Positions 10,966 through 21,594 of a stretch of DNA of 64,000 nt are shown here, in pieces. This stretch comes from Phialemonium atrogriseum. Taxonomy: Eukaryota; Ascomycota; Sordariomycetes; Cephalothecales; Cephalothecaceae. The position numbers were made by a program, and so were the translations under genes. The stretch covers positions 1,674,001 through 1,738,000 of the forward strand of contig NW_026848139.1 in assembly GCF_030411735.1 (NCBI RefSeq), read 5' to 3'. The notes beneath the pieces were generated by a model. It was not told the origin of the DNA. It was given only the letters and a program-made list of their open reading frames with translations, and did no database searches. The number at the start of each line of letters is the position of its first letter. Position 1 is the stretch's first letter.

Positions 10966-11400
10966 AAGGGGGAATGGAGACACCATGCTGAATAGATCTG
11001 GCGGTGTGGCACCGTTTTGATAGCAGGCGGCCGACTGGCAACTCACGAGGATGGATGGGATGGATGGGATGGATGAAAGATGGCGGGTGTAGTGTATGGT
11101 CTATATACCATAGACCACACACAACCTGAAATAACAAGTCTTCCCCTCAGAGCACGACCCTGTCCACCCGCTCAGGAATAACCAAACCCAGCCTTAACTC
11201 CAATGCTATGCCAAGCGCACAACCGTGCGCCAACAAGTGCTTCCATGACCCGTGCTTCCAACTTTAGCAGCCCGATAGACAACTTTGAGAGCCCAGTATT
11301 CGCTTTGGGTGACCTCGATCAGAGATACTGGGCCATCACCAGCGCAAAGTATCCCAGGTAGCGCATCGCCTGATATCCCACGACTGGTTCGCGGATTCCC
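10966..11400. other. Convergent 3' region with (GGATG)-type microsatellite
   Basis: 3' ends of the ArfGAP and Sft1 genes. No gene seen. Contains the imperfect short tandem repeat at 11049-11075. Confidence 0.4.
11049..11075 (+). repeat. Microsatellite, GGATG/GGAT units
   Basis: Imperfect tandem run of GGATG and GGATGG units, about 27 bp, in the presumed 3' untranslated region. Confidence 0.8.
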
Positions 11401-11829
11401 TTAAAAGAACAGCCTCCAGATATAGTACAGCACCACAAACGTCGCGATGAGGATGCCCGAGAGCTTGAGGATCGCCACTTTGTTCCCGGAAGCGGCCATC
11501 CGTCCGAGCCTGCCGGCGGAGCCTTTGATCTGCGTGGTCATGGACGCGAATGTGTCGGACTGGGAGGTGGACAGGCGTCAGCAGAGGGTTCATTTATTGC
11601 TTATCTTTCTTCTGTTCCCCGCCTCCAAACCCGACCGATGTGAGTTGGTCACAGCATAACCGAAGATCGAATTTCCACTCGTAGGGTTCCTTACCGTCGA
11701 GTCGATGACCTCGTGCGCGCGCGAGCTGTCGTAGATGTCGACGGTGACGCCGCGCAGCGCAGACACCTTGGCCGACAGCTCGTCGAGGCGAGCGTTGTTC
11801 TGGCGCTCGCGCTCGTATGATTCCGACAT
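11401..11829 (-). CDS. sft1: Sft1/Bet1-family Qc-SNARE
   Basis: Exons 11829-11695 and 11559-11401, joined in phase 0, giving a 97-aa tail-anchored protein. It starts MSESYERERQNNARLDEL. A SNARE heptad helix follows (LDELSAKVSALRGVTVDIYD, then SDTFASMTTQIKGSAGRL), and the protein ends with one C-terminal transmembrane helix (ILIATFVVLYYIW) and the short tail RLFF. Size, single SNARE motif and C-terminal anchor fit Bet1 and Sft1. The SGRLGRM segment before the anchor and the overall length resemble fungal Sft1, the Qc-SNARE for intra-Golgi transport. Bet1 (ER to Golgi) remains the alternative. Only the second exon exceeds typical gene-finder seeds, so this small gene is easily missed. Confidence 0.8.
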
Positions 11830-12603
11830 GACGGGGCGTGCTTCTGGCTTGTCCCGATGCGGAGGCTTGATAAGGGGTTGGTGTGGTGGATTTGAGACGG
11901 TGGCGGCGAGGAGGCGGGTTTCTGATGTCCCGATCGAGTCGACGCCTAGGCTATCTATGGTTTAGATCATATAAATGGAAGGAGGCAGTGTTGAATAGAT
12001 ATCGCTGACACCGAGGTTGGTCGTCTAGACAACGTCGTGTGCCTCATAGAATATGGGGAATTGGTGATAGTTAGGGGCGAATGGATGACGAAGTTGCTAA
12101 ACTGCGCCGTCTCAAAGCCGTCCCAGCCGTCCCTGTCATTGCCGTTAAGGCTGCACAGCCACAAACACCTAGGTACATACAAAGGTATGTATGCGTAGGC
12201 AGGCCTGTGGGGCTATGTGGGCTCGGTGGGGTAAGGAAGGTTCAAAAGTGCGATGGGATATTGTACTGGGCCACTTTTGAATGCCAGTCTGGCCCATTTC
12301 GACTCGACATTCACGATCCAGACTGCCTTATTTGACGGGTAGCTGATATATCTCATCTTCGAAGCCACTCGGTGCTCCAGAATCACCCTCTCGGCTGGTG
12401 GAACTGAATCTCCCTGCGCGCCATCCTACTGCATCGTGTATATAAGCGCCATCGGCTCCGCTCTGCCAAGGACAAACCTAGAGCGATCACGTACGACGTA
12501 TCGCAAAGGTGCGGCCACATCCTGTCGACCTTCTCCCCTCCCGATCCCTCGATAGACACTTTCGTAAATCGCAACCTCAGCCGGCTCGATAAATTAAACG
12601 GCC
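11830..12603. promoter_or_regulatory. Divergent promoter, SFT1 / YSC84-like
   Basis: A 774-bp spacer between divergent genes. No supported ORF. CACCTAGGTACATAC occurs near 12167. The stretch 12340-12600 is a likely pyrimidine-rich leader of the + gene. Confidence 0.4.
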
Positions 12604-13964
12604 ATGGGTCTCCACAACCCCCTTCCGTCGTCTATGGCGTGTAAGTTTCCACCCAGAATCTCCTCCGTAGCTTCCGTTATCCCCCGCTCAAGTTGCACTG
12701 AGCGACGGACACATATGCGAAACGACCGCTAACCTACTCTCCAATGCAGCGGAATGCAAGAAGTGCGGTAAGATCCTTGCCAGCTTCGTCGACCCGCGCC
12801 AGGCCTTCGGTCCCGAGAAGGTCATCCCGCCGTCCGTCCTCATGAACGCCAAGGGCCTCGCCATCCTGACCGTCTTCAAGGCGGGCTTCCTCGGTTCCGC
12901 CCGCTTCGGCAGCGGGCTGGTGGTTGCCCGCCTTCCCGACGGCTCCTGGAGCGCACCGAGCGCCATCGCAACCGCGGGGGCTGGCTTCGGAGGCCAGATC
13001 GGGTTCGAGCTGACCGACTTTGTCTTCATCCTCAACGACGCGAGCGCCGTCAAGACCTTCTCCCAGGCTGGGTCGCTGACGCTCGGCGGCAACGTGTCCG
13101 TCGCCGCGGGGCCGGTCGGGAGGAACGCCGAGGCGGCGGGCGCCGCGTCGCTGAGGAGCGTGGCGGGCATCTTCAGCTACTCCAAGACCAAGGGCTTGTT
13201 CGCCGGCGTGTCGCTCGAGGGTTCGGCGATCATAGAGAGGAAGGACGCAAACACAAAGTTGTACGGGCGGCCTGTCTCGGCGAAGGAGCTGCTCACTGGA
13301 ACCGAGAGGTCACCCCCGCAGGCGGCGCCGCTGCTCAATATCCTCAACTCGAGGGTATTCAACGGCACGTCGCAGGGCTCGATGGACGACCGCATGTACA
13401 ATGATATCCCCGTCTATGACAACTCGCACGACTCGGTCATCTGGGGGAACAAGACAGGTAGCGCATACGGGGAGGGCCAGTCGCGCGAAGGCGACGCATC
13501 CGAGTCCGGGCAAAGCCACGACGAGTTCGGCCGTCCCAAGCGCGCCAGCACCTGGCGAGACGATACCTATGAACCGGCTCGGTTTGGTTCCGGCTCCAGG
13601 TCAAACACCTACAACGACGTACCTACCGGCTCGAGGGGTTTCGATGACGGTGGGTCCAAAGCAGGTGGCCCTGGCCGGCCCTCGGCTCCGAAACCGAACT
13701 TTGCTAGCAAGCAGAACCTCCTGAAGAAGAACGAGGCTGTTGCACTGTTCACTTTCGAGGCCGATCAGCCCGGCGATCTGGCGTTCAAGAAGGGCGACGT
13801 AATCACCGTGTTGAAGAAGACAGAAAGCGACAACGACTGGTGGTATGTGTCTCTGGGGCTTTCCACCGGTAAATATGAACAGTACTTACCAGTGTTACAG
13901 GACCGGCATGGTCGGTGGAAGAAACGGCATCTTCCCCAGCAACTATGTCAAGATGAAGGAGTGA
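12604..13964 (+). CDS. ysc84: SYLF-SH3 actin/endocytosis protein (Ysc84/Lsb3 family)
   Basis: Exons 12604-12640, 12750-13842 and 13901-13964, 397 aa. The short first exon encodes MGLHNPLPSSMA, the conserved start of this family. A SYLF (DUF500) domain spans about residues 13-215 (KVIPPSVLMNAKGLAILTVF, RFGSGLVVARL, GGQIGFELTDFVFILN). It binds phosphoinositides and actin. A Ser/Asp/Gly-rich linker leads to a C-terminal SH3 domain at about 340-395 (AVALFTFEADQPGDLAFKKGD, NDWW, FPSNYVKM). In yeast the protein bundles actin at cortical patches through Las17 and Sla1. The last intron interrupts the SH3 tryptophan pair and must be removed for a complete domain; unspliced reading runs to 14080 and lacks the PSNYV end. 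Confidence 0.93.
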
Positions 13965-15183
13965 CCGGGTTGGTTGCTCTATTTGTGGGCCATGATTTGA
14001 CCGCATTGGGGGATGGGAATAGGGGGGTTATGGGGGATGGTTTTTATGCATTGTGCCGGATTGAGGAACGGTGCTGTTGACAGCGCAAATCAACCCCTAT
14101 GATGAAGAGTCGGTTGAAGAGGGCGGAGCCCTTCCACGATGAAGGGGGGTAGATAAATCTGAGGAAGACGGGCAGACAGGCAGGCAGACAGGTGCCACTC
14201 CCTCCAACATTAGCTACATGCCAGTGGCAAACGACTGGCTGGTGAGTTCGTCCTTTTCTCGCGCCTGTTCCCATATCCCATATCCCATGGCTCGCTTGCT
14301 GTTTGGAGTTAAGAGGGCATTGTTGGTATGGAAAGAATGTGGCAGGTATTTCCATTATTTCGCCCCTTGGGTCCTTAGTTTATTATTCACCATGATATCT
14401 CGAGTTCTTTTGCAAACTCAGCTAGAGAGCCTCCTTACTCCAGACTATTAACGCAGAGAAGTCAATGCAGCACCATCTTACAATTCCATTTGATCTTACT
14501 ACCTCTTTACCTACTAGATTTATCACTCCAGTAGCGGGTAGGAGTGGCATGGGTGACTCTATTGACTAATGCGTCACTTATTGTCCCATTGAGGAAGACG
14601 CGAGACGCGAGACGGAGAGTCGAAGCACACAAGCCAATAGGGGTTGGAGTTCCTCATCCCCTAACCCCCTATTTACTTCTATTGTCAGTCTACAATGGTT
14701 TACAATACAATAGGACCTGTACTTGGCATTAATTGCATGCACTTGACAGGGCACATAGAATCCCCTACCTCCTTACACTACTGGGTTGGTGACAATGTTG
14801 TTCCCCCCCTTACTACTCTCGACTCACTCCTACCATCGACTCACTTCCTTCTCCCGTACAGGACACTGACGTGAATGAGACAAGAACACTAACCTGGAAA
14901 GGAGAAAATATTTGCTACTACCACCTGTCCATACAACCCATCCTTCTACTAGTCTTCCTCTCATCCAGAGCAAACCAACCCCTTTCACATTTTCACTTGA
15001 GCCTGAGCAAGCCATTTTCTTGCGAGACTTCCATCACCTTGTCTACATTTCTTGAAGCTCATCTTCTCAGTCTACTTCACCCAAGTCCTCAGCTGACAAG
15101 CACACTTGAAGGATTATCATTAACTGCGACCATCATTTGTGAGACTCGGCGCAACGCAGGAGCGACCGCCCCCTACATTCACT
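13965..15183. other. Intergenic, 1.2 kb, with short repeats
   Basis: No supported gene. Contains a CAGG/CAGA microsatellite at 14171-14192, GACGCGAGACGGAGAG-like repeats near 14595, and T/C-rich DNA between 14850 and 15060 that may be the promoter and leader of the orphan gene. Confidence 0.4.
14171..14192 (+). repeat. CAGG/CAGA microsatellite
   Basis: About 22 bp of alternating GGCAGACA and GGCA units in non-coding DNA downstream of the SYLF-SH3 gene. Confidence 0.7.
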
Positions 15184-16626
15184 ATGTTGTGTCTCTTGGA
15201 GACTAGCGCCTCCTGTGATGGCTATATCACGGAGCCAGATTTCTCTCACACCACGGCGCTGGATTTCTCTGACACCACGGCGCCAGATTTCTCTCACACC
15301 CCGGCGCCAGATTTCTCTCACACCACGGCGCCGGATTTCCCTGACATCATGGAGTCGATTGAAACCCCTAGCCCAAGAGCCTCGCCGTATCCTGAAAATA
15401 TCGACGACGAGACGGACAATCTTTCCGACATCACCGAAGTGTACTTTTCCGACTTAGAAGACCAGTCAGAGGGCTCCTCCCCCCCTACCTCTGATTTCGA
15501 CCCTACAGAGATGAGCCCTCCCGTTGCCATGCCAGGCCAGGCTCGGGGTGCTTCACAGATGTCTGACATGAGTGAGACCCCGAGCTGCGACAGCACATGC
15601 TCACACGTCCCACACTTCCCCATCCCGTATGAGATCCTCCGAGACCCAAGCCCGGAATCGGTTTCGGATTCGGACGAAGAGGAGGATACTATCTATGGAG
15701 AAGATGCTATCCAGGGTGAGGATACTATCTATGAGGACATTATCCAGGAGCAGGAGCATCCTATTCACGAGAAGGACACCATCCCTGAGAAGGACCCTGC
15801 CCAGGAGCAGGCCCCTGTCCACAAGGCTCAGAAGCCAGCCCAGCAGAAGCCCCAGTACAGGGCCCGGGCCCTCGAATGGGGCAAGCGGCGCTTCATCCAT
15901 ATCACCCCTGACGTCGACTCCGGGGCGCCGCCACCGAAGCGGCGGGTGACCTACTTCCGGCGGGGAGGCCTGACGGTCAAGCGCATCGACAGGTTCCGCA
16001 TCAACCCGTGGGAGGGCATCCTGCAGTCCTACAGCATCAAGGACGTCATCGGGGACCCTCCTCCCACCACCTCGGCGGCCGAGCCCCGTGGCAACGAGCG
16101 CGCCGTCACCTGCTTCCAGACGCACCGCGGTCGGACGTTTTTCAGGATCGCGTGGGGCCCTAGAGCGGAGAAGCAGTCGGGGCCGGCAGACGCGGAGGTG
16201 GGGGCTCAGGGGCGTGAGGATGGCGAGGGCATCGCCCCTGAGAAGGAGATGCCGTACCAGGGGATGGAGATGTCGAACCAGGGGATGGAGATGCCGAACC
16301 AGGAGAAGGAGATGCCGAGCCAGGAGAAGGAGATGCCGAATCGGGAGATGGAGATGCCGAACCAGGGGATGGAGCCTGTTGTCAATCCAGAGCTCATGGG
16401 GGAGGATGTTGATGCCGGCCCATATTTCAGCTACGACGATATCGAGATTGAGGAGCATGTTTACGGGCTTGAGGGAGAGCCTGTAGGCGAGCTTGCTGGC
16501 GTGCCTATCGACGATCTCACCGACGACGACGCGCCTGCTGAGGAGCTTTACGAAGATTTCCATGCCGCTCTCTATGGCGCACCCGGCGGCGGGTTTGACT
16601 ACAATTGGATCTGGCGGCAGTACTGA
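15184..16626 (+). CDS. Unrecognised acidic protein with two internal repeat arrays
   Basis: Single-exon ORF, 480 aa from the first ATG (15184). I do not recognise a family. Order: residues 17-56 are five 8-residue repeats of the form [EA]PDFSHTT; 57-220 is acidic and Pro/Ser/Thr-rich, with runs such as SDSDEEEDTIYGED and (I/Y)xEKD-like units. Residues about 225-335 are basic and look folded (YRARALEWGKRRFIHITPD, PPPKRRVTYFRRGGL, TCFQTHRGRTFFRIAWGP). Residues 353-394 are six 7-residue repeats of the form xxEMPNQ. The C-terminus is acidic and ends DYNWIWRQY. PPPKRR is a possible nuclear-localisation signal. The intact frame across two repeats whose units are multiples of 3 supports a real protein. 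A long antisense frame (15601-16650) is a shadow. Confidence 0.65.
   Translation: MLCLLETSASCDGYITEPDFSHTTALDFSDTTAPDFSHTPAPDFSHTTAPDFPDIMESIETPSPRASPYPENIDDETDNLSDITEVYFSDLEDQSEGSSPPTSDFDPTEMSPPVAMPGQARGASQMSDMSETPSCDSTCSHVPHFPIPYEILRDPSPESVSDSDEEEDTIYGEDAIQGEDTIYEDIIQEQEHPIHEKDTIPEKDPAQEQAPVHKAQKPAQQKPQYRARALEWGKRRFIHITPDVDSGAPPPKRRVTYFRRGGLTVKRIDRFRINPWEGILQSYSIKDVIGDPPPTTSAAEPRGNERAVTCFQTHRGRTFFRIAWGPRAEKQSGPADAEVGAQGREDGEGIAPEKEMPYQGMEMSNQGMEMPNQEKEMPSQEKEMPNREMEMPNQGMEPVVNPELMGEDVDAGPYFSYDDIEIEEHVYGLEGEPVGELAGVPIDDLTDDDAPAEELYEDFHAALYGAPGGGFDYNWIWRQY
15232..15351 (+). repeat. Five 24-bp in-frame coding repeats
   Basis: Five consecutive 24-bp units, variants of gcgccagatttctctcacac plus four bases, encoding [EA]-P-D-F-S-H/D-T-T. 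They differ by a few substitutions only. They lie at the N-terminus of the orphan protein. Confidence 0.9.
16240..16365 (+). repeat. Six 21-bp in-frame coding repeats
   Basis: Six 21-bp units encoding seven-residue variants (EKEMPYQ, GMEMSNQ, GMEMPNQ, EKEMPSQ, EKEMPNR, EMEMPNQ), followed by a partial unit GMEP. High similarity between units suggests recent expansion. Confidence 0.9.
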
Positions 16627-17155
16627 GGATGGCACCGACATCCTTGGCAATGATGGAGAGTCCGTGAGGAGTCTGATGACGTGCTGAGAGCGGCGAGGTT
16701 CGTGAATTCAGGGGTGGGGGGCAGAATGAATGGTGAGGACCTCTTTGAGGTTGTACGGCGTAGGAGACTCGGTTTCTTTTTCATTTCCCTTGTTGTTTCC
16801 TCTATTTTGAAGAATAACGCTCTTGGCGAGATACCCAGAGGTTTGGACGTGGCTTTCACATCGGATCAGGTTGCGGTGTATTTAACAGAATGGAGGACAT
16901 TCCCAAAGAAAGAAAGATCTCCAGGTGCACAGCTGGCACTTGCGCCAGTCCCATGGAATTGTTTTGGCTTCAGAACCTTGCTCTAAGAAGTCCCGGGGTT
17001 ACCTATACAAGCCCATCTTCCCCTGCTCCATGGCCATATCCCTCCATCTTCCATGGATACACTGGTCGGCTCTGATGTCTTCTTATTGCCATACTTGCAA
17101 GTGTGGTAGTTTAGCTTCACCGATCCATGGGGAATCCTTACACATGCATAATTAC
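16627..17155. other. Convergent 3' region, orphan gene / C3HC gene
   Basis: Nothing beyond presumed 3' untranslated DNA; small ORFs here show no family features. Confidence 0.35.
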
Positions 17156-18812
17156 TCATTCTGCACCTCCACCGGCCCTTCCTCCCCCAAGTGTCGAATG
17201 TCCCGTGCCCGGCCGACTGGGCGTTCTCTTCAGCTTGCTCCCCGCCTTCGTGTTAAACAAGCTCTTGACCTTCCTCAGCCTGGCCCACCGCTCCTTATCC
17301 TTAGCGGTCCGGGTGACCTCATCGTCGTCCTCCTCATCGCCGAGAGCGCCGAGCATCGGTACGGGACTATTGCGCCCGCGCGCAGCCCCCGAGCCCGCAG
17401 TCGTCGGCCGCCCGGGCGTGGTGGTGGTGGTAGGAGGCGCGCTCTGCGGCACGGCCGTGCTCTTGCTCCGGCCGTGGAGGGTATCGGCCCTGCTCGGCCG
17501 GCTGCGCAGGTAGGCGTCGTTCTTCAGAACCTGCACCAGAACCTCCCAGCCGGCCTTGTCCTCCTCCCCCCTTGGCGTGGCTCTCGCGCCAGGGTTGCGC
17601 TGTGCGTGGCCCGACTTCCAGGGGCAGAAGGCGCGGTGCTCTCGCAAGGGGTCGAGGTGATCCATGGGCGCGGGGACCAGGATCGTGCCGGTCTCGAGGT
17701 CGACCTCCTTGCTCTTGAACATCCACAGGCCGAGCCTCCGGAGGCAGGTGTGGCAGGATGCGCTGTTTGGGACCGGCCCAATGCGTGCGTCTGAGAGGCC
17801 CTGCCAGCCCATCAGCGCCAGTGCGAAGGCGGATCGGTTTGGCTTCTGCGGTGTAGTGGGCGCATTCTCCGGACCTGCGGACTTCTTCGCTGGCGGTGGT
17901 GGTGGTGATGTGAAGAAGTCGTGCGGGAGGTAAGACAGAACTGTGTCAAGAGCCAGGCCCTCGGGGAGGCGCAGGTTGAACTCGTATGGTATGAAATCTT
18001 TGCGAGCGCATAGCTCGTCGTACCGCTGCCGAAGGTCCTCGAGCACCGTTTTGGGATGTGCAAGAGGCAGGCGAAGGAGTGAATCTAGCAACGGGGGGTC
18101 AGCATTGCTCTCTCTGTTTATTAGAAATCTGAAAGAATAGCGTACCATCGCAGCCTCGCTTCCTCCAGAGACAGTCGTCCAGATGGGAGGTGACCATTAA
18201 CTCGGCGTACTTCTCGACGAGGGCATCCTCAATTTCTGATGCTACCAGGACGGGAACCTCCTTGCCGTCCACCTCTTTCCTGTTCAACTTGACGACGAGT
18301 TCCTTATTGCAGAGGGTGCATCGTACACGTTCTTTACCCTGGCACACCCAACCTCTCTTTGCCCACTCGATCTCGTTGACCCTGTCGGGCTTCGGTGTCC
18401 AGTCTGTCAGTTCTTGGAAGGTTGCCAGCCGCTTGAGGAGCTGCTCCCGATCAGCGGGAGTGTACTTGGGCTGCACGTCTTTGCTGCTCGCCGCGCCGCC
18501 AGTCGGCGTCCACTTTCGCAGGACAATGTTCGATATGCTCGTCACGCCTTTTGCAGGTTGATGATCTGCGCCCGATGGGCCCTGCTTTGCGGGCGTCGAG
18601 CTCGGCAGACCTATGCGGCGCTTCTTAGCCAGAAACCGGAGCTCGTCGGCCATTGCTGAGGTGGAGGAGTCGGCTAACGATGTGTCCGAGTCGTTCTCGC
18701 CAGTAACAACATTGTTGTTGGTGATCGAGTCGGGTTCGGAAGCCGAGGACGATGGTCGAGCGCCGATCCCATGGATTAAGGCATTAAATTTCCGCTTTAC
18801 AGTAGCATTCAT
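17156..18812 (-). CDS. C3HC zinc-finger protein (ZC3HC1/NIPA, Rsm1-like)
   Basis: Exons 18812-18146 and 18084-17156, 531 aa. The C3HC zinc-finger region lies around residues 120-225 (GWVCQGKERVRCTLCNKEL, then SHLDDCLWRKRGCD across the splice, continuing LLRLPLAHPKTVLEDL). A second, Rsm1-type zinc region follows (ASCHTCLRRLGLWMF, then HRAFCPWKSGHAQ). N-terminal KKRR is a candidate nuclear signal. The C-terminal 130 residues are low-complexity (TTTTTPGRPTT) and basic. Relatives are S. pombe Rsm1, implicated in mRNA export, human ZC3HC1 and yeast Pml39, which act at the nuclear pore basket. The double zinc-module arrangement is typical. Function at the pore is inferred from the family. Confidence 0.85.
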
Positions 18813-19422
18813 GTTTGACGCCTCTTATCCCGTGTCTAAAATGGCGGCAGTCAACTTGTCGCTTTGGCAACACCAGGCGATCAGGTTGCTAGCGCTGCAG
18901 TGTCTCCCAAAACGTTGGATTGAGCGATTCGATACTGGTTAGAACTCTTCAAGATATTGGGCGCAGTCGTCAGAGCTTGGGCAAGGGAAGCAATAGTCTG
19001 GACGTGGAATGTCAGTACGAAGCTACTGCACTCTGTACGTTTGCGCCAGTCAAAGCAATGGAACTTCTTGGCAGCAAAAGAGCAAAGATCCTTGTCGATG
19101 GCCAGACAGGGATCAGCAGATTTGTGGCGGGGCAACGACCCCTAGCGGCTACCTAGGTAGCTAGCCTCTGCGCAACCCCACGTATGGAGCTCACAATCAC
19201 TCAGACGACTTCCATCAAAGCTCAGACAACGGAAGCCGAAAGAACGTGAGGTCAATGGCCTGTCAATGGTCGCAGTCGCCAGTGGAGTTTCGCAAATGAA
19301 CACCGATCAATTGACTACCTTAACGATCGCCGAGACCTTGATCTGTCAAGAAAAGAGAACAACACACTCTGACCAGCCCATACCCTGAACCGAAAGTACT
19401 GCCGCAACAAACGACGGATCCA
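18813..19422. other. Intergenic: C3HC promoter and kinase-like 3' region
   Basis: No supported gene. A palindromic CTACCTAGGTAGCTAG stretch lies at about 19150-19166. Confidence 0.4.
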
Positions 19423-20701
19423 TCACGCCGCACCCGCTCCTATCTCTTGGCTCTTCCACTCGGCCTCCTTCCGTCTCTTCTCGTTATCGAGACAAAATAT
19501 TTTGTTGTCGAGTTCATCTCTATAGATCTTACCGTCCGGCGTGTCCTCCTTCCAGTACTGGTATCGCTCCCAAGCCCATTCGTAATCTTCCACGGCATGC
19601 ACTGTGCCCCCCGGTACAGCCAGAAGGCGGCGCACGACCTCCCGCAGATCCTCGCTGTACTTGCTGGAGGTCGGGAAAAGCTTGTTCAAATCCACATCTG
19701 GCGTGCACACATGGCTGCACCCTTGCTCGTTGTTGATATGGTTGCACGGGCAAAACTCACACGCATCGGGGCCTGGCAAGCGTCGGCCCGTCATCATACG
19801 GTAGAGAATAGCTCCAAGGGCGAAGAGCTCGTCTATGGCCGAGTACGGACGGTGGGACTATAGCACCGCGTCAGTGGTGAGTCGTCACTCTCCCAGTCGA
19901 ACTTGTCCAGGGGGACTGTACCTTTTTTTGATTCCGGAAGTCGTCCACTGCGTAACCCTCCTTCCACCGCTTGTACACATCCTCCAGTGGCGGATCGCCT
20001 TCCTTGGTGGTCATTCCCACCCCCCCGCCTGGGATGCGATTGTTGATATCAACACCAACACCAAGGGCAACCTCGTCGCGCATGCGTCCGGAAATATAAC
20101 ATTTCCCAAAGTTTCCCAGTTTGCACGTCCCATAGGTCTCGATTCCCCTGGGCGACTGGAAATAGATGTTTCGGGGCTCGATGTCGCGGTGGAAGATGGG
20201 CATCCAGTCCTCGTCCATCCGGTACACCTCCCTTTTGAACCCTTTGAAGGGATCATACCTAACCCTCCAGCCCTCATGCAGCCACATCAAGGCCTTCAGC
20301 ATGCTGTTCGCAACGTGCCAGACCAGCGACTCGGGCAGGAAGCCCTCGAGGGTTGGGGAGAAAGGGGGCTCGCGGAGGATGTTGTCGAGCGTGCCTGCAT
20401 CGCACCAGTCCCAGAGGATGTAATGCTGGGCGTCGTTCTTGCTGCCCCATCCCTGATAGGGGAAGGTTCGGATCGGACCAGTCAAGCCGATGAGGTTCTC
20501 ATGGTTGAGCACCTCGGCGGCTGAGGCGTATGCGCCTCGATCGTACAGGGTGTGCAGGTCACCCAGCTCTGGCCGCTTGTCGATGTCGAACTCGTAGGAG
20601 AGGAAGACCTGGCCGTCGGCAACGCGACGGACAATCGCCAGCCCGTCTTTCAGCGGCTTGTCCAGGACATATTGTGCTTTTTCTTGCGGGACTTCTTCCA
20701 T
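19423..20701 (-). CDS. Fungal protein kinase-fold protein, probable pseudokinase
   Basis: Exons 20701-19922 and 19857-19423, phase 0, 404 aa; start at the ATG before EEVPQEKAQYVLDKP. The kinase fold is readable: the alphaC-like AAEVLNHENLIGL, hinge-like YILWDWCDAGTLDNIL, and catalytic loop FHRDIEPRNIYF (HRD Asp and Asn kept, usual Lys replaced by Glu). The metal-binding motif reads LGNFG, Asn instead of the DFG Asp, and no clear VAIK lysine is seen (QVFLSYEFDI). After the fold come PYSAIDELFALGAILYRMM (helix F, with the Asp) and a Cys/His cluster CEFCPCNHINNEQGCSHVC, unusual for kinases and possibly zinc-binding. Fungi have many such kinase-like proteins of unknown role. Absence of catalysis is inferred from residues; substrate and process unknown. 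Confidence 0.75.
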
Positions 20702-21594
20702 GTTGCTTCGCCTCTGAGCGGTCGAATTCAATGTGACAAGTGATACTCTTGGGGAGGAGAATGGTATGTGGGCAGAATCCCAAGTTTATACCCAGTTTCT
20801 CGCAGCATTCTGTCGGCTGGTGGCCTTTGGAGTGTGCCTTCGATGGCCGCCTCTTTGTTCAAACGCACATACATTCCTCAGCTGCCTGGTTGTCCCCTTT
20901 TGCCAACGACCGATCACAAAGAACCCGCTGTGACAGGCTAGCGTCTGGTGACGACCCATGAGAAATGGCATCTCAAAGAAATGTCTAAGTTGCCTATTCG
21001 AATTCCTTCTCATTGATTTTAGTCCATTCCATTCGAATCTATTCTGTCTCATTCTGCCTTCGACCTTTCTACGTACCTACAGATTCATGCGTCCAATCTG
21101 CTCTCCAAGTTTGGTATACGCATGTACACATGTAGGAGCCAATAGGACATGGCCAGCGCTGCCCGTGCTTGGCGTCGCCGAGGGATCGGAGCAGACAGGG
21201 GCCACCAAACGTCTTGGCCAGTCGGATCCGCCTCGCCGGTGGATCCTGTCCCTCGCCAGCACTCCGGAACCGGTGAGAATAAGTGGAGAAGCCGCTAAGG
21301 CGAGAGGCCGTGCAGTATTTCCGGGCATCGAATACCGGTGCCAAGGAGGGCGGAAGGGAAGGATTGAGTCATCAGTCATAGGCGCTTTCTTTTTCAATCT
21401 TGACTCATTTGAACAATTCAAAACCTACATCTGTCCAAACCCCAAGAAGCTTGGGTAGACTTCAACGAATATACAATAGTATATATCTGAACACCGAATC
21501 CGGAGTTGTGGCGATTTAGTTGTTATTCTCCTCTGGCATCAGACTTCTATTGACGCTTTCAATTGAGCTTCACCGGAATAAGGATCGATTGAAG
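20702..21594. promoter_or_regulatory. Divergent promoter, kinase-like / histidine phosphatase
   Basis: An 893-bp spacer between divergent genes. ORFs such as 20958-21458 have no recognisable features. The in-frame ATG at 21520 upstream of the phosphatase could extend it by 25 residues. Confidence 0.35.

Noticed and set aside
15601..16650. 349-codon antisense frame opposite the orphan gene
   Set aside because: It mirrors the in-frame repeats of the sense ORF (RHLHPLVRHL-type runs) and shows no independent features.
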